Positions 7,273 to 15,310 of a DNA stretch of 50,158 nt are shown piece by piece (position 1 is the first letter of the stretch; each line of letters opens with the position of its first letter). The position numbers and the translations under genes were made by a program. The DNA is from a virus. The DNA lies in the IMG/VR virus record IMGVR_UViG_3300030098_004123, positions 1-50,158 of that record. The stretch is one strand, 5' to 3'. Below the pieces are notes generated by a model, which saw only the letters and a list, made by a program, of their open reading frames with translations, searched no databases and was not told the DNA's origin.

Positions 7273-8988
7273 ATGTTAACGAATCTGATTGAAAATCGTG
7301 GAAAAGAGTTCAGTAACCTGATAAAGATTGGTGACTACTTAGCTCGTACATTGAGAGAGAATGTTGAACTGTTTTCAGTTGAGGACGGTGTTGCAACCTA
7401 CCTTACTGAGAATGGTTCCGTAATTAGCGGTAAGTATACTCTCAAGCCGACTTTAAAACTTTCTAAGATTGTTGTCGAGGATTCTTCGATTCTTGAGAAT
7501 AAAAAAGCTTTTGAAGAGGCGACCGATAAAAGAGTAATGAGTGTTCTCTCGAACCTCATTGAGGATGATTACCAATCGGCTGAAGGTTCTTTTGATAAAA
7601 TCCTTTCCATGTATGAGACTAAACTAACCTACGAAAGAATCAAGAATAGACTTGAAGAAAAAACACAAAGGTTTGGAGAGTCAACTAAAATTGTTTCTTC
7701 GAAGGAGTTTCAGCGTGTTAACGAGATTAAAGATCAGTTAGTTACTTTCTTAAAGGAAAACCAAGAACTGATGGAATCTGTCGGCATGAAGACAGGGTTA
7801 AAGCTGATCAACTTAGTGTCCACCAGTTTCGATCTTCCTAGAAAGTCTATTGATGAGCTAAAAGAATCTAAGGAGATTAAAGTTAACTTTATCGGTAAGA
7901 CTAATCTTTATGAGCACCTTTGTAGAAAAGAGTTAATTCAGAAGGAGTTACTTGAAGCTAAACAAAGCTTTAATAGCATCTGGGTAGATAGTGCTAGTGT
8001 TCAAGACTTGGCTTCAATGATATTTGAGAGCGATGTTGACTCAGTCAGGCATCAAGTTGCTCAAACAATTTCCGATGCCCCTTATCTTGCTTTAGCAACT
8101 AAGAAGCAGATTTCAGGATTGATCAGTAACTGTCTTAGCCTGAATGAAATTAAAGTCACCAAGAAAGATCTTGAAAAGTTCTCTGGCATTATATACGAGA
8201 TGAAGAAGCCAGTTAAGCAATATGTTTTAGATGTTTTGAATGAAAAGTATGGCATAGATGTTCGCAAACTAGACGAAGTCCCAACCTTCAGGACGCTCAC
8301 ATTAACTGAGGCAGAAATAATAAATAAGATTTCTAAACAGGCTACGAACGGATCCTTAATTGAGAAAACCTTATCTGAGTTCGCAAACTCCCTCCAGACA
8401 AAGAACGGTGCCGAGTCAATTGACCTCGCTGTTTTCTTAGAAGAAATATTCCATGAAGCAGGCCACGATCAGTCTTTGAATGAGGCCAGCCTTATGGATT
8501 ATATGGACTTCACCAAGGTCGCTGATGATCTTGGCAAGATTGGGCAAGTTCTTAAGATGCTTGTTCCTGCGGTTGAAAACGCCGCCGATCAAATGAAGGA
8601 TGAAGCAGATGGAGAAGCTGCTGAAGGCGCAGAGGAGATGGGCAGCGAGGATCCTTTAGGCACTCCTGATGAATTAGACAGCGATGCTGAAGTTCCGATG
8701 GAAGAGCCTAACATGGACGCCGAAGAAGCTGCGGAAGAAGTAAAGGGTGAGGCTGAGGATGAGCGTGAAGAGGCAGAAAGCAAGATGCCCGATATGCCTG
8801 AAGAAGAGGGTGCTGAAGAAGAGGGTGCTGAAGAAGAGGGTGCTGAAGAGGAAGAAAAGGAGATGGGCCAGGACGACCTGACATCTTTACTTTCTAAGTT
8901 GGAAGACCTTCTATCAGACATCAACGATGATGATGATGATGATGAAGAAGAAGACAACAACAAAGACCCTGAACAATACAAGTCATAA
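7273..8988 (+). CDS. Acidic-tailed helical protein, candidate head core or scaffold
   Basis: A 571-residue protein. The ATG at 7273 is used because the upstream in-frame start would overlap the portal gene by 50 bases. Residues 1-430 are charged and mostly helical; the last 130 are extremely acidic, with three tandem EEEGA units (15-base repeat at 8800-8844) and a run of seven Asp just before the end. Acidic tails and coiled coils next to a portal gene are typical of prohead core or scaffold proteins (gp67, gp68, gp22 in T4), but I do not recognise the family. A portal-associated structural role is the alternative. Confidence 0.7.
   Translation: MLTNLIENRGKEFSNLIKIGDYLARTLRENVELFSVEDGVATYLTENGSVISGKYTLKPTLKLSKIVVEDSSILENKKAFEEATDKRVMSVLSNLIEDDYQSAEGSFDKILSMYETKLTYERIKNRLEEKTQRFGESTKIVSSKEFQRVNEIKDQLVTFLKENQELMESVGMKTGLKLINLVSTSFDLPRKSIDELKESKEIKVNFIGKTNLYEHLCRKELIQKELLEAKQSFNSIWVDSASVQDLASMIFESDVDSVRHQVAQTISDAPYLALATKKQISGLISNCLSLNEIKVTKKDLEKFSGIIYEMKKPVKQYVLDVLNEKYGIDVRKLDEVPTFRTLTLTEAEIINKISKQATNGSLIEKTLSEFANSLQTKNGAESIDLAVFLEEIFHEAGHDQSLNEASLMDYMDFTKVADDLGKIGQVLKMLVPAVENAADQMKDEADGEAAEGAEEMGSEDPLGTPDELDSDAEVPMEEPNMDAEEAAEEVKGEAEDEREEAESKMPDMPEEEGAEEEGAEEEGAEEEEKEMGQDDLTSLLSKLEDLLSDINDDDDDDEEEDNNKDPEQYKS
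8800..8844 (+). repeat. Three tandem 15-base units
   Basis: GAAGAAGAGGGTGCT occurs three times in exact succession and encodes EEEGA three times inside the acidic tail of the preceding gene. This is a low-complexity coding repeat prone to copy-number change, not a mobile or regulatory element. Confidence 0.9.
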
Positions 8989-8993
8989 GGAGG
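8987..8993 (+). promoter_or_regulatory. Strong ribosome binding site
   Basis: AAGGAGG, five bases before the ATG at 8999, is close to the ideal Shine-Dalgarno sequence and stronger than those of most genes in the window. It suggests that the fibre gene is made in large amounts. Confidence 0.8.
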
Positions 8994-8998
8994 CTTAA

Positions 8999-10885
8999 AT
9001 GGCATTCAACAAAAGACCACTTGCTCTGAGGTATGATGATACCACAGGCAATGCTGATGGTTTAATTGAGTTCACCCTCAATCTCAGCGATGTTGGGGAT
9101 GTGTGTTCAGGTACAGTCCCAACAACAGATCAAGTTTTGGCATGGACTGGCTCAGAAGCTTGCTGGTCCAGTATTGTATTTCCTGCGGGAGGTGGTGGTG
9201 GAAGTACTTTTACTTGCTCTGACCTGTCCAGTTGTAACTTAAGTTCGTTAGGTGACGTTTGTTCTGCAACACCGGAAACTGGTCAGGTTTTAGCTTACAG
9301 TGGGACAAATGGTTTTTGTTACTCTTCAATTAACTTCCCAGTTTCGAGAGTAAATGGCAATACAGGAGACGTAGCTCTGACGCTTGATGAAATCAACGCC
9401 GCCACTAATACTTCTTTTGCCGCTAATGGCACCTTAACGGTTGCAGGCAGTGATAATTTCACCGTTGCTGGAGACAGTGGGGATGTTACCGTTGGTGACG
9501 TTACCGTTATAAGGGGCGCTGATGGCGACATAGAAGCTGGTAAGGACGTTGTAATAGGACAAAACTCGTTCACGCAAACCAGTGCGAAGATTGCTAATGT
9601 TGAAGAAAATTCGTTAATGATAACGGATTCGGCTTCGGCGGTGTCAAGTGTTTCAGGTGCCTCAGGAACTATTCCTTACTTTAGCGGAACTAATCCAAAG
9701 CCTGTCCTTACAGGCATTCCGACCATAATGCAAGAGGCTGGTGTTAGGGTTGAGGATAAGACGTTAGCGGATCTAAGTGATGCTCAGTATAGTGGTGGTA
9801 CACCAACTAATGGTCAAGCCTTAATTTGGCAGGGTGATTTCGCACCTTATTGGCAAAATCAAACGGTCAAGTCACTCGTTGGCAATGTACAAGCAAATCA
9901 AGAATCGAATGGTACAACTATTATAAAAAATGTGCCATCGGTTCCTGTTGGCAAGACGGGTGAAGGTGATATTACTGCAAATACAATATTATACTTCTCA
10001 GGAACGAATGCATCATCAACCGATACCCTTACCCTAAGCACTGATGGTAGGAATCTGATTGAGAGTGGTAGTGCTACCAATGTGCAAGCCTTTGAGCTTA
10101 CGGCTAATAGTGCAACCATATCTAACTTGAATGTAACTCGAACAGGTCAAATGAACCCAACAGTTTATATTCAAGAGGCTGATTGGTTAACTCCTGGAGG
10201 TGCCGCTAATGGCTTTGGCACCACTCAGAGTGGATCTAACGCAGGTTTCGGGCAGTGTTTCGATAACGATATTATGCACCCTGATAAGGGGACCATTGGT
10301 GTTTACGAGATCAGGTCGGGCACCGATGGTTATGGTAGAGCATTCCTAACAACTTTCAATAATGCTCTAGCGGTTAGCTCCTGTGCTATATCATTCACAA
10401 GCAGAATTGCACCTAGTGGTCTTTGGGAAAATGGCGTTAACGAAGGGAAAATGTGCTTTGGCTTAAGAAATGGCACCGGAAACTCTGCCGCAACTTATGC
10501 CATGGAATTCCAATATGGGCAGGGTGGAGGAGGGACTACCACCACTTGGTCAGCAGTTGTAACTGACAATAGTAACTCCACCGTTTCAGATACGGGAGTT
10601 GTAGTGTCTGCTCAAGAGTTCCAAGTATTACAAGTTAGTTGTAACGAAAACTGGGATACAGTAGATTTCTATGTTGATGGGGTTAACAAAGCTCAGTTCT
10701 CATTGGCAGCAGGTCACAATATTCCTGACAGTAGATTTAATAGACTGGGACTAGCATGGGCCATCAATAATGCTAATATCTATAGCACATCAAATAATAC
10801 AGTTGGCAATGAAATATTCTTGGACTGGCACCAAATTAGGATGACCCATAACAATACTACGAGAGGGAAAGACCTAATTCAGTAG
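8999..10885 (+). CDS. Fibre protein with N-terminal repeats and C-terminal beta domain
   Basis: A 628-residue virion protein. Residues 29-61, 81-113 and about 256-290 are three copies of a unit of the form L-x-x-V/L-G-D-V ... GQVLAWxG ... W, a repeat I associate with phage fibre proteins. VNGNTGDVAL at 118-127 is a common phage fibre motif. The rest is Ser/Thr/Gly-rich strand sequence, and the C-terminal 230 residues look like a jelly-roll or concanavalin-type sugar-binding domain (YVDGVNKAQF, NEIFLDWHQIRM). It likely attaches to tail or head and binds host receptor. The stop overlaps the converging gene by 12 bases. Confidence 0.75.
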   Translation: MAFNKRPLALRYDDTTGNADGLIEFTLNLSDVGDVCSGTVPTTDQVLAWTGSEACWSSIVFPAGGGGGSTFTCSDLSSCNLSSLGDVCSATPETGQVLAYSGTNGFCYSSINFPVSRVNGNTGDVALTLDEINAATNTSFAANGTLTVAGSDNFTVAGDSGDVTVGDVTVIRGADGDIEAGKDVVIGQNSFTQTSAKIANVEENSLMITDSASAVSSVSGASGTIPYFSGTNPKPVLTGIPTIMQEAGVRVEDKTLADLSDAQYSGGTPTNGQALIWQGDFAPYWQNQTVKSLVGNVQANQESNGTTIIKNVPSVPVGKTGEGDITANTILYFSGTNASSTDTLTLSTDGRNLIESGSATNVQAFELTANSATISNLNVTRTGQMNPTVYIQEADWLTPGGAANGFGTTQSGSNAGFGQCFDNDIMHPDKGTIGVYEIRSGTDGYGRAFLTTFNNALAVSSCAISFTSRIAPSGLWENGVNEGKMCFGLRNGTGNSAATYAMEFQYGQGGGGTTTTWSAVVTDNSNSTVSDTGVVVSAQEFQVLQVSCNENWDTVDFYVDGVNKAQFSLAAGHNIPDSRFNRLGLAWAINNANIYSTSNNTVGNEIFLDWHQIRMTHNNTTRGKDLIQ

Positions 10886-11119
10886 CATGTCACCACGTTT
10901 AAGTGAGTTGAACAGGCGAGTGTAGAAAAGTTCACGAAGAGAATCTAACTCTCGCAGGACACTCGTCAAGTTCCTTACAGTTGTCTCTGTAATCTTGTCA
11001 TCATCCTTGATGCCTTTTAGGATATCTGTGCAAGCATCAAGCATGTTCTGCTGATCTTTTGTAATCTTATTGATTGTATCAATCTGTGCTTCTTTTGTGA
11101 TAATTTCAGAATCGGACAT
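10874..11119 (-). CDS. Small helical protein downstream of the helicase (UvsW.1 position)
   Basis: An 81-residue, all-helical protein with coiled-coil spacing in residues 8-75 and no Cys-rich or membrane part beyond one Cys. It begins 14 bases inside the end of the UvsW-type helicase gene, so the two are translationally coupled. In T4 a small helical protein, UvsW.1, follows uvsW in the same arrangement, and this gene takes that place. The link is positional only, because I cannot show sequence similarity. Confidence 0.6.
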   Translation of the reverse strand: MSDSEIITKEAQIDTINKITKDQQNMLDACTDILKGIKDDDKITETTVRNLTSVLRELDSLRELFYTRLFNSLKRGDMLLN

Positions 11120-12491
11120 TGTTTACCTCAAACTTTAATCTTTTATAGTGTCGTATTCTCTGCTTCGAATGGTTTTCCAAGTAAGGAACTCTATCGTAGA
11201 AGTCATAGAAATACATGGTATCTTTACCCTTTGCTTTACGAATACCTCTACCTAAACCCTGCAACGTAGGAACTTCACCTGATAGTCCTCTAGCATTGAT
11301 CATGTGTGTAATCTCATCAATGCTAATGCCAGTTTGCATAACGTTAGTGCCAATTATCGTAGCAGCCTTATCGTCTTTTACGAACTTGTTTATGACATCA
11401 TATCTACTATCAATGTCATCTTTACCTTCAATAGTATAGCAATTACTAATTCTTTCTTGCAAATTTTCAATGTGTTGCAAGTTCTTTACAAGAATTAAGA
11501 TCTTTGCACTGGGGTTGGATCGGTATATTTTTGATACAATATCTTTAATTTTATCATTACGAACATAACAGTTTACCACGTATTGATCATAAATATCAAG
11601 ATAACTTAAATCATTAGCAATCGATGATGCAGGGGTATTATCTACAACTTGAATTATGGGCTTTGCAAGAGCACCGTCTTTAATCAAATCCTCTGCTGTC
11701 CGTGTCGCGTAAACAGGTCCAAAAGCGCCCTCTAATACCATCCTAGCATTAATATCTTTTGCACCCTCCCTAGGTGGGGTGGCAGTAAATGCGAGCCTGT
11801 AGGGTGCATTAGGGAAACTTTCAATGGCTGCTATGGTTGTCTCACCCTTACAAAACTGATGTGCCTCATCAACCATTAACACCTCGGTTTCTTGTAGGTG
11901 TGTATCAATAATACGCTCAATACTTTGAACGGTTGAAAGCATTACCTGCCCTGGAACGTAACCCTCGCCAGAATTATAACCTAGATTTTTTATACCACAC
12001 CTTTTAAAAAACTCATAAGTTTGATTTAGAATTCCTTTCTCCCTAAAAAGGACCACCACTTTTGGATCGTCACCCCATTGAAGTGCAGCAATGCAACCTG
12101 CCATAATTAGAGTTTTACCTGATCCTGTAGGGCTATCAACAATCGCCCTTTTCACTTTAAGGCATTGATGTATGGCTTTTTCTTGATATTCTCGATATTT
12201 GAAGTCACCCACTTCAGGGATAAAAAAATCTTCTGGTTCAGGCTTGTTGTCCCACTCAATATCTCTAACTCCAATTTCATTTAAATCTTTTAGGATTCGA
12301 GATAGGAGTCCTGTTTTAAATTTTCCGTTGGCTCCAAAATATCTCTTCTTACCATCCCACCTTCTATTTTTGTAAGCCTGGGAATACTCATGTCCAGGGA
12401 CGGAGAAAGAATACTTATCTCTCAGTGCTGATATAATCTTAGGATTATCGGTCTCCAAGGTAGACGTTAAGTTACCTACGGTAATCTTCAT
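11106..12491 (-). CDS. uvsW: UvsW-type DNA helicase
   Basis: A 461-residue superfamily 2 helicase that in T4 regresses forks, resolves recombination intermediates and removes R-loops, switching replication from origins to recombination. Motifs seen: an N-terminal 90-residue DNA-binding-type region (as in UvsW), FKYREYQEKAI at 97-107, Walker A PTGSGKT at 121-127, DEAH at 208-211, TATPP at 236-240, and near the end QGLGRGIRK, the arginine-finger motif VI. Length is close to T4 UvsW. It runs leftwards against the structural genes and shares a short divergent promoter region with the gp26-like gene. Confidence 0.92.
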   Translation of the reverse strand: MKITVGNLTSTLETDNPKIISALRDKYSFSVPGHEYSQAYKNRRWDGKKRYFGANGKFKTGLLSRILKDLNEIGVRDIEWDNKPEPEDFFIPEVGDFKYREYQEKAIHQCLKVKRAIVDSPTGSGKTLIMAGCIAALQWGDDPKVVVLFREKGILNQTYEFFKRCGIKNLGYNSGEGYVPGQVMLSTVQSIERIIDTHLQETEVLMVDEAHQFCKGETTIAAIESFPNAPYRLAFTATPPREGAKDINARMVLEGAFGPVYATRTAEDLIKDGALAKPIIQVVDNTPASSIANDLSYLDIYDQYVVNCYVRNDKIKDIVSKIYRSNPSAKILILVKNLQHIENLQERISNCYTIEGKDDIDSRYDVINKFVKDDKAATIIGTNVMQTGISIDEITHMINARGLSGEVPTLQGLGRGIRKAKGKDTMYFYDFYDRVPYLENHSKQRIRHYKRLKFEVNNVRF

Positions 12492-12526
12492 ATACTATAA
12501 TAGTAATTGTTGCAACAAGGTAATAT
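12492..12526. promoter_or_regulatory. Divergent promoter region with palindrome
   Basis: The 35 bases between the helicase and gp26-like starts hold a TATAAT hexamer on the + strand at 12496-12501, the mirror-like ACTATAATAGT, and a perfect 12-base palindrome TTGTTGCAACAA at 12507-12518. A small ribosome binding site (AAGG, 12517-12520) precedes the rightward ATG. A promoter and an operator shared by two oppositely read genes is the simplest reading; neither is proven. Confidence 0.45.
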
Positions 12527-13282
12527 ATGACTAAAAATAAAAAAATCATAGAGAAGACTGGGGACCCTAGGGAAGATGCCCTTAATGATCTATTCTCCGA
12601 ATCTGCCGACGATACGATGGTTATCACTGAAATCCCATCAAAAGGTAAATTTTACTCCGATTTCAAGGGAATAGAGGTAAAACCTTTAACTTTTGTTGAC
12701 GAGCAGAAGATATTAAATGCAAAAGATGCCAACCTGGATATTGTGTCAAAACTTTTGGAGAAAACCATCGATGGCGTTGTTGTTGATGAACTTCTATCCA
12801 TGGACAAGATGTATCTTTTAATGAAAGTTCGTGAAGTCTCCTACGGGGATTTATATGACTTTAAAGTTACGTGCCCTGCTTGCTCCACGGAGATAAATAC
12901 CTCTCTTAAGCTCTCAGAGCACTTAAATATGACTCAGGTCCCCGATGATTTAGAGGACCCTAGAAAAGTTACATTACCTAGACTTAAAGTCGAGGCAGAG
13001 GTCAGATTCCCCAGAAGCCGTGAAGAAATCCTACTTTCGGATACGGATGAGATTCATAAGAACATATACCGATTTGTTGTCTCTATCAAAGGTAATCGGG
13101 ACCCCGTATTCATATCCAAAGCACTAAAGAGAATGCATATTCAGGACATAAAAAAGATTGTATCTGAAATATCCAAGTCTGAGTATGGGGTCAACCCAAG
13201 GTTCATCTTTCAGTGCCCCGAGTGCTCGCATGAAGAGACAATGGCTATCCCGATGGACGTAAGTTTTTTTTCAGTGAGCTAA
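12527..13282 (+). CDS. Baseplate hub assembly protein, gp26/gp51-like (zero-frame product)
   Basis: A 251-residue protein of the T4 gp26/gp51 family (T4_baseplate), which is needed to assemble the central hub. Seen: two Cys pairs, CPAC at 116-119 and CPEC at 230-233, probably binding one zinc ion; the N-terminal ITEIPSKGKFY and PLTFVDEQKILNAKD region; and the IKKIVSEISKSEYG helix before the second Cys pair. These Cys pairs and order are characteristic of the family. The gene ends in a T8 run at 13264-13271 with a stop 9 bases later, and a second product by -1 frameshift is likely. Role as a chaperone of the tape measure is inferred from the parallel with lambda G. Confidence 0.85.
   Translation: MTKNKKIIEKTGDPREDALNDLFSESADDTMVITEIPSKGKFYSDFKGIEVKPLTFVDEQKILNAKDANLDIVSKLLEKTIDGVVVDELLSMDKMYLLMKVREVSYGDLYDFKVTCPACSTEINTSLKLSEHLNMTQVPDDLEDPRKVTLPRLKVEAEVRFPRSREEILLSDTDEIHKNIYRFVVSIKGNRDPVFISKALKRMHIQDIKKIVSEISKSEYGVNPRFIFQCPECSHEETMAIPMDVSFFSVS
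13264..13270 (+). promoter_or_regulatory. -1 ribosomal frameshift slippery heptamer
   Basis: T TTT TTT in the zero frame, inside an eight-T run (13264-13271), followed by TCA GTG AGC TAA. After a -1 slip both Phe tRNAs re-pair perfectly and reading continues TTC AGT GAG through an open frame to 13437. This fits the X XXY YYZ rule exactly. The site lies only nine bases before the zero-frame stop, as in other tail-chaperone frameshifts. I did not find an obvious downstream stem-loop by eye. Confidence 0.75.
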
Positions 13283-13437
13283 CTGACAGTTTATCCTCGG
13301 AGGATCTTCTATATCAAGCGTATATATTAATAAATAAGGTAGGCTTATCTTATTCAGATGTGAAGGAAATGACTCAAGGAGAACGTTTGTCATTTATCAA
13401 CTTTTACACTGAAGAAGTGAAGAGACTGGAGAGTTAG
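13270..13437 (+). CDS. -1 frame extension of the gp26-like protein (GT-like fusion)
   Basis: From 13270 the -1 frame is open for 55 codons and ends with TAG at 13435-13437, two bases before the next ATG. Read from the slip, it begins FSELTDSLSSEDLLYQAYIL and ends RLSFINFYTEEVKRLES, a compact helical domain. The fusion would be 248 + 55 = 303 residues. The extension has no upstream start codon of its own (only an internal ATG at 13369), fills the whole gap between two genes, and has coding-like composition. In lambda (G/GT), P2 and Mu such frameshifts make tail-assembly chaperone pairs whose extension binds the tape measure. This is inference; it is not a product I can confirm. Confidence 0.72.
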   Translation, partial: FSELTDSLSSEDLLYQAYILINKVGLSYSDVKEMTQGERLSFINFYTEEVKRLES

Positions 13438-13438
13438 C

Positions 13439-14389
13439 ATGAAAATCAACGGAAATCAAGTTACTACGAGACACGAGAGACCCACTGTTTTGGGTCCGAC
13501 TGCGCTGATAATGTACTTTATCAATGATGGGCAGTATGTGGATCCTTACTCTATCAGCGGAGTTTCAATCTTCGCTGCATCAGATAACCAGTCCCCCAGT
13601 TCAGTTATAAGCTCTGATGGAGAAATTAAGACTGATGTGACGGGTAGTGTTCTTATGCATTTCTCTAATAGTGCAACACTCACTACCAATTCAAGCTTTG
13701 ACGCAAGCAACTACAACCCTGAGGTGGTCGGATCCGCGTCGGGTATTTACAAATTAGATACAGGTAAATTTGCATGTGTACTGGATAAGGCCGCCGTTAT
13801 CCCTAGCGGTGTATTCAACCTATCAGGTGATACCACGATACTTAACACTGTATCCTCTACTGGGGATTACATCGATGTTTGGACAGTTAAACGAGTTGCT
13901 GGTTCAGATCTTGACACAATAATCAACGAGTTCACTCTGACTGAGGATAGATTCTTTGGTGTTACAGAGCCTTTATTATTCCGAGTTGCTACACGGCTAG
14001 AGAATAATTACTTAGTCCTTGGATCAAAAGTTGATCTTAAATTTACTAATGAGTTTACACTTGAGAACGCAAATATAGATCGGAGTATTGTAAATCTTTT
14101 CAAACAGTCTCTAGTAACTGACCCAATGATTGAGATTTACAAAAAGAATCAAGATCGTAACCTTGACGCAAGAGTTGAGGTTTCTGGTTATTCCGCGACT
14201 TCCGGTCTTGTGGATACCACCTCTGAGAACACTGTTATCTTTACATTGGACACGGAAGCTCTTAAGACCCACCCCAAACTTTTAGATGGCACCTTAGGCT
14301 CGATGACAGGAACTTACGTAGTTAGACTTAAGTTTAATGCGTTAAATCAGACTGTCGTATCAAATGACATGGCCTTTATCATACGCTAG
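13439..14389 (+). CDS. Virion-type protein of unknown function
   Basis: A 316-residue, mostly beta-strand protein, rich in Ser, Thr and Asp, with no signal peptide or membrane segment. Motifs such as VWTVKRVAGSDLDTIINEFTL and VIFTLDTEALKTHP suggest several immunoglobulin-like or jelly-roll domains, and the C-terminus (GTYVVRLKFNAL) ends in a strand-rich stretch. It has a GGAG ribosome binding site and starts two bases after the frameshift extension stops. It ends 30 bases inside the converging primase gene. I do not recognise it; a tail or baseplate structural role is the best guess from its neighbours. Confidence 0.65.
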   Translation: MKINGNQVTTRHERPTVLGPTALIMYFINDGQYVDPYSISGVSIFAASDNQSPSSVISSDGEIKTDVTGSVLMHFSNSATLTTNSSFDASNYNPEVVGSASGIYKLDTGKFACVLDKAAVIPSGVFNLSGDTTILNTVSSTGDYIDVWTVKRVAGSDLDTIINEFTLTEDRFFGVTEPLLFRVATRLENNYLVLGSKVDLKFTNEFTLENANIDRSIVNLFKQSLVTDPMIEIYKKNQDRNLDARVEVSGYSATSGLVDTTSENTVIFTLDTEALKTHPKLLDGTLGSMTGTYVVRLKFNALNQTVVSNDMAFIIR

Positions 14390-15310
14390 GTAAGTTAGGT
14401 GAAGTCCGTCTAGCTTACTAGTTTTTTCAGCCTCTGCCCTGAGGAAGTCCCCACCCTTTTTAGTAAGGATCTCATTCCAGTCTTTAAATGGATTTGGGGG
14501 CACGACTGTATATAAATCATCTCTGCGAATCCAGTGTGCTAGGTCCATGAACTTCTTGCGACCTGCAATACCAGGACCATCACTATCAAAGGCACACACC
14601 AACGGACCTGTATACTGACTGAGTTGTAGCATTTGCTCACGGCTCGTAAAACAGCTTAGAGTGGTCGTAGCATTTAATCCCACTGCTTGAAGGCTAAGGC
14701 AGTCAAAGACGCCCTCAGTGATGTATAGAGGCTTCTGAGAGCCATAATCGAAGGGGTATAGAATCTGGGAACTCTTTAAGTTCTTACAATTAAGATATTT
14801 GGGTTGCTCATCTCCGAGCGCACGGGCTTGAAAATAAAAGAGTTTACCGTTTCGGTTGATGAATGGGATAATCAGCCTGCCCCTATATTTACCGCTTGTG
14901 GCGATATAGAACTTAAATTGATCTACGCCACGGGATTGAGGGAAAGGGTGACCTTCTGCAATCTTAAAGTTTTCAACCTCATCCAAATCGGAATCAATTT
15001 GATTTGGGTCAAATTCTTCGAGTGGCCGCCGTCCTTTGTAACCGGCCATGAAGTCCTCGAAGACAAACTTTTCGTAAGCTTCTCGATAGCTACATTTCTC
15101 TAAAATGGCATATAGCTTGAGAAAATTTCCTACCTCACCAGTCTTAAAGCATCTCCACAGACCAGTTTCTGTGTTGATGGACATGTGGCGCTTGTAGTCA
15201 TTATCTATGAATATTGAAGGAACTACTAGTTCGGTATCGTCACTAGAAAGTCTATAATTGGAATGGAACTTGTCCAAACAATATTTTCTAATATAAGAAT
15301 CAGATCCCAT
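14360..15310 (-). CDS. DNA primase, gp61-like
   Basis: Using the ATG at 15310 gives 316 residues (MGSDSYIRK); ATGs at 15316 and 15349 would add 2 or 13 residues. It makes RNA primers for lagging-strand synthesis with the replicative helicase. The N-terminus has CFKTGEVGNF at 54-63, part of the zinc-binding region of T4 gp61-type primases, and the central part has TOPRIM motifs: ITEGVFDCLSLQAVG with Glu199 and AFDSDGPG with D242 and D244. The rest of the fold (QARALGDEQPKYLN) agrees. It is read opposite to the structural genes, and its start codon shares the sequence CATG with the nuclease start on the other strand. Confidence 0.88.
   Translation of the reverse strand: MGSDSYIRKYCLDKFHSNYRLSSDDTELVVPSIFIDNDYKRHMSINTETGLWRCFKTGEVGNFLKLYAILEKCSYREAYEKFVFEDFMAGYKGRRPLEEFDPNQIDSDLDEVENFKIAEGHPFPQSRGVDQFKFYIATSGKYRGRLIIPFINRNGKLFYFQARALGDEQPKYLNCKNLKSSQILYPFDYGSQKPLYITEGVFDCLSLQAVGLNATTTLSCFTSREQMLQLSQYTGPLVCAFDSDGPGIAGRKKFMDLAHWIRRDDLYTVVPPNPFKDWNEILTKKGGDFLRAEAEKTSKLDGLHLTYLAYDKGHVI

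Noticed and set aside
8589-9005. Leftward Ser-rich frame
   Set aside because: It is the complement of the acidic repeat in the rightward gene; poly-Ser arises from GAA/GAT-rich sequence.
10874-11119. Small terminase subunit gp16
   Set aside because: Too short, on the opposite strand and far from gp17; position and coupling fit the UvsW.1 place better.
13369-13437. Independent small gene starting at the ATG at 13369
   Set aside because: It would leave 33 upstream codons of open, coding-like sequence unexplained and has no ribosome binding site; the frameshift explains the whole gap.
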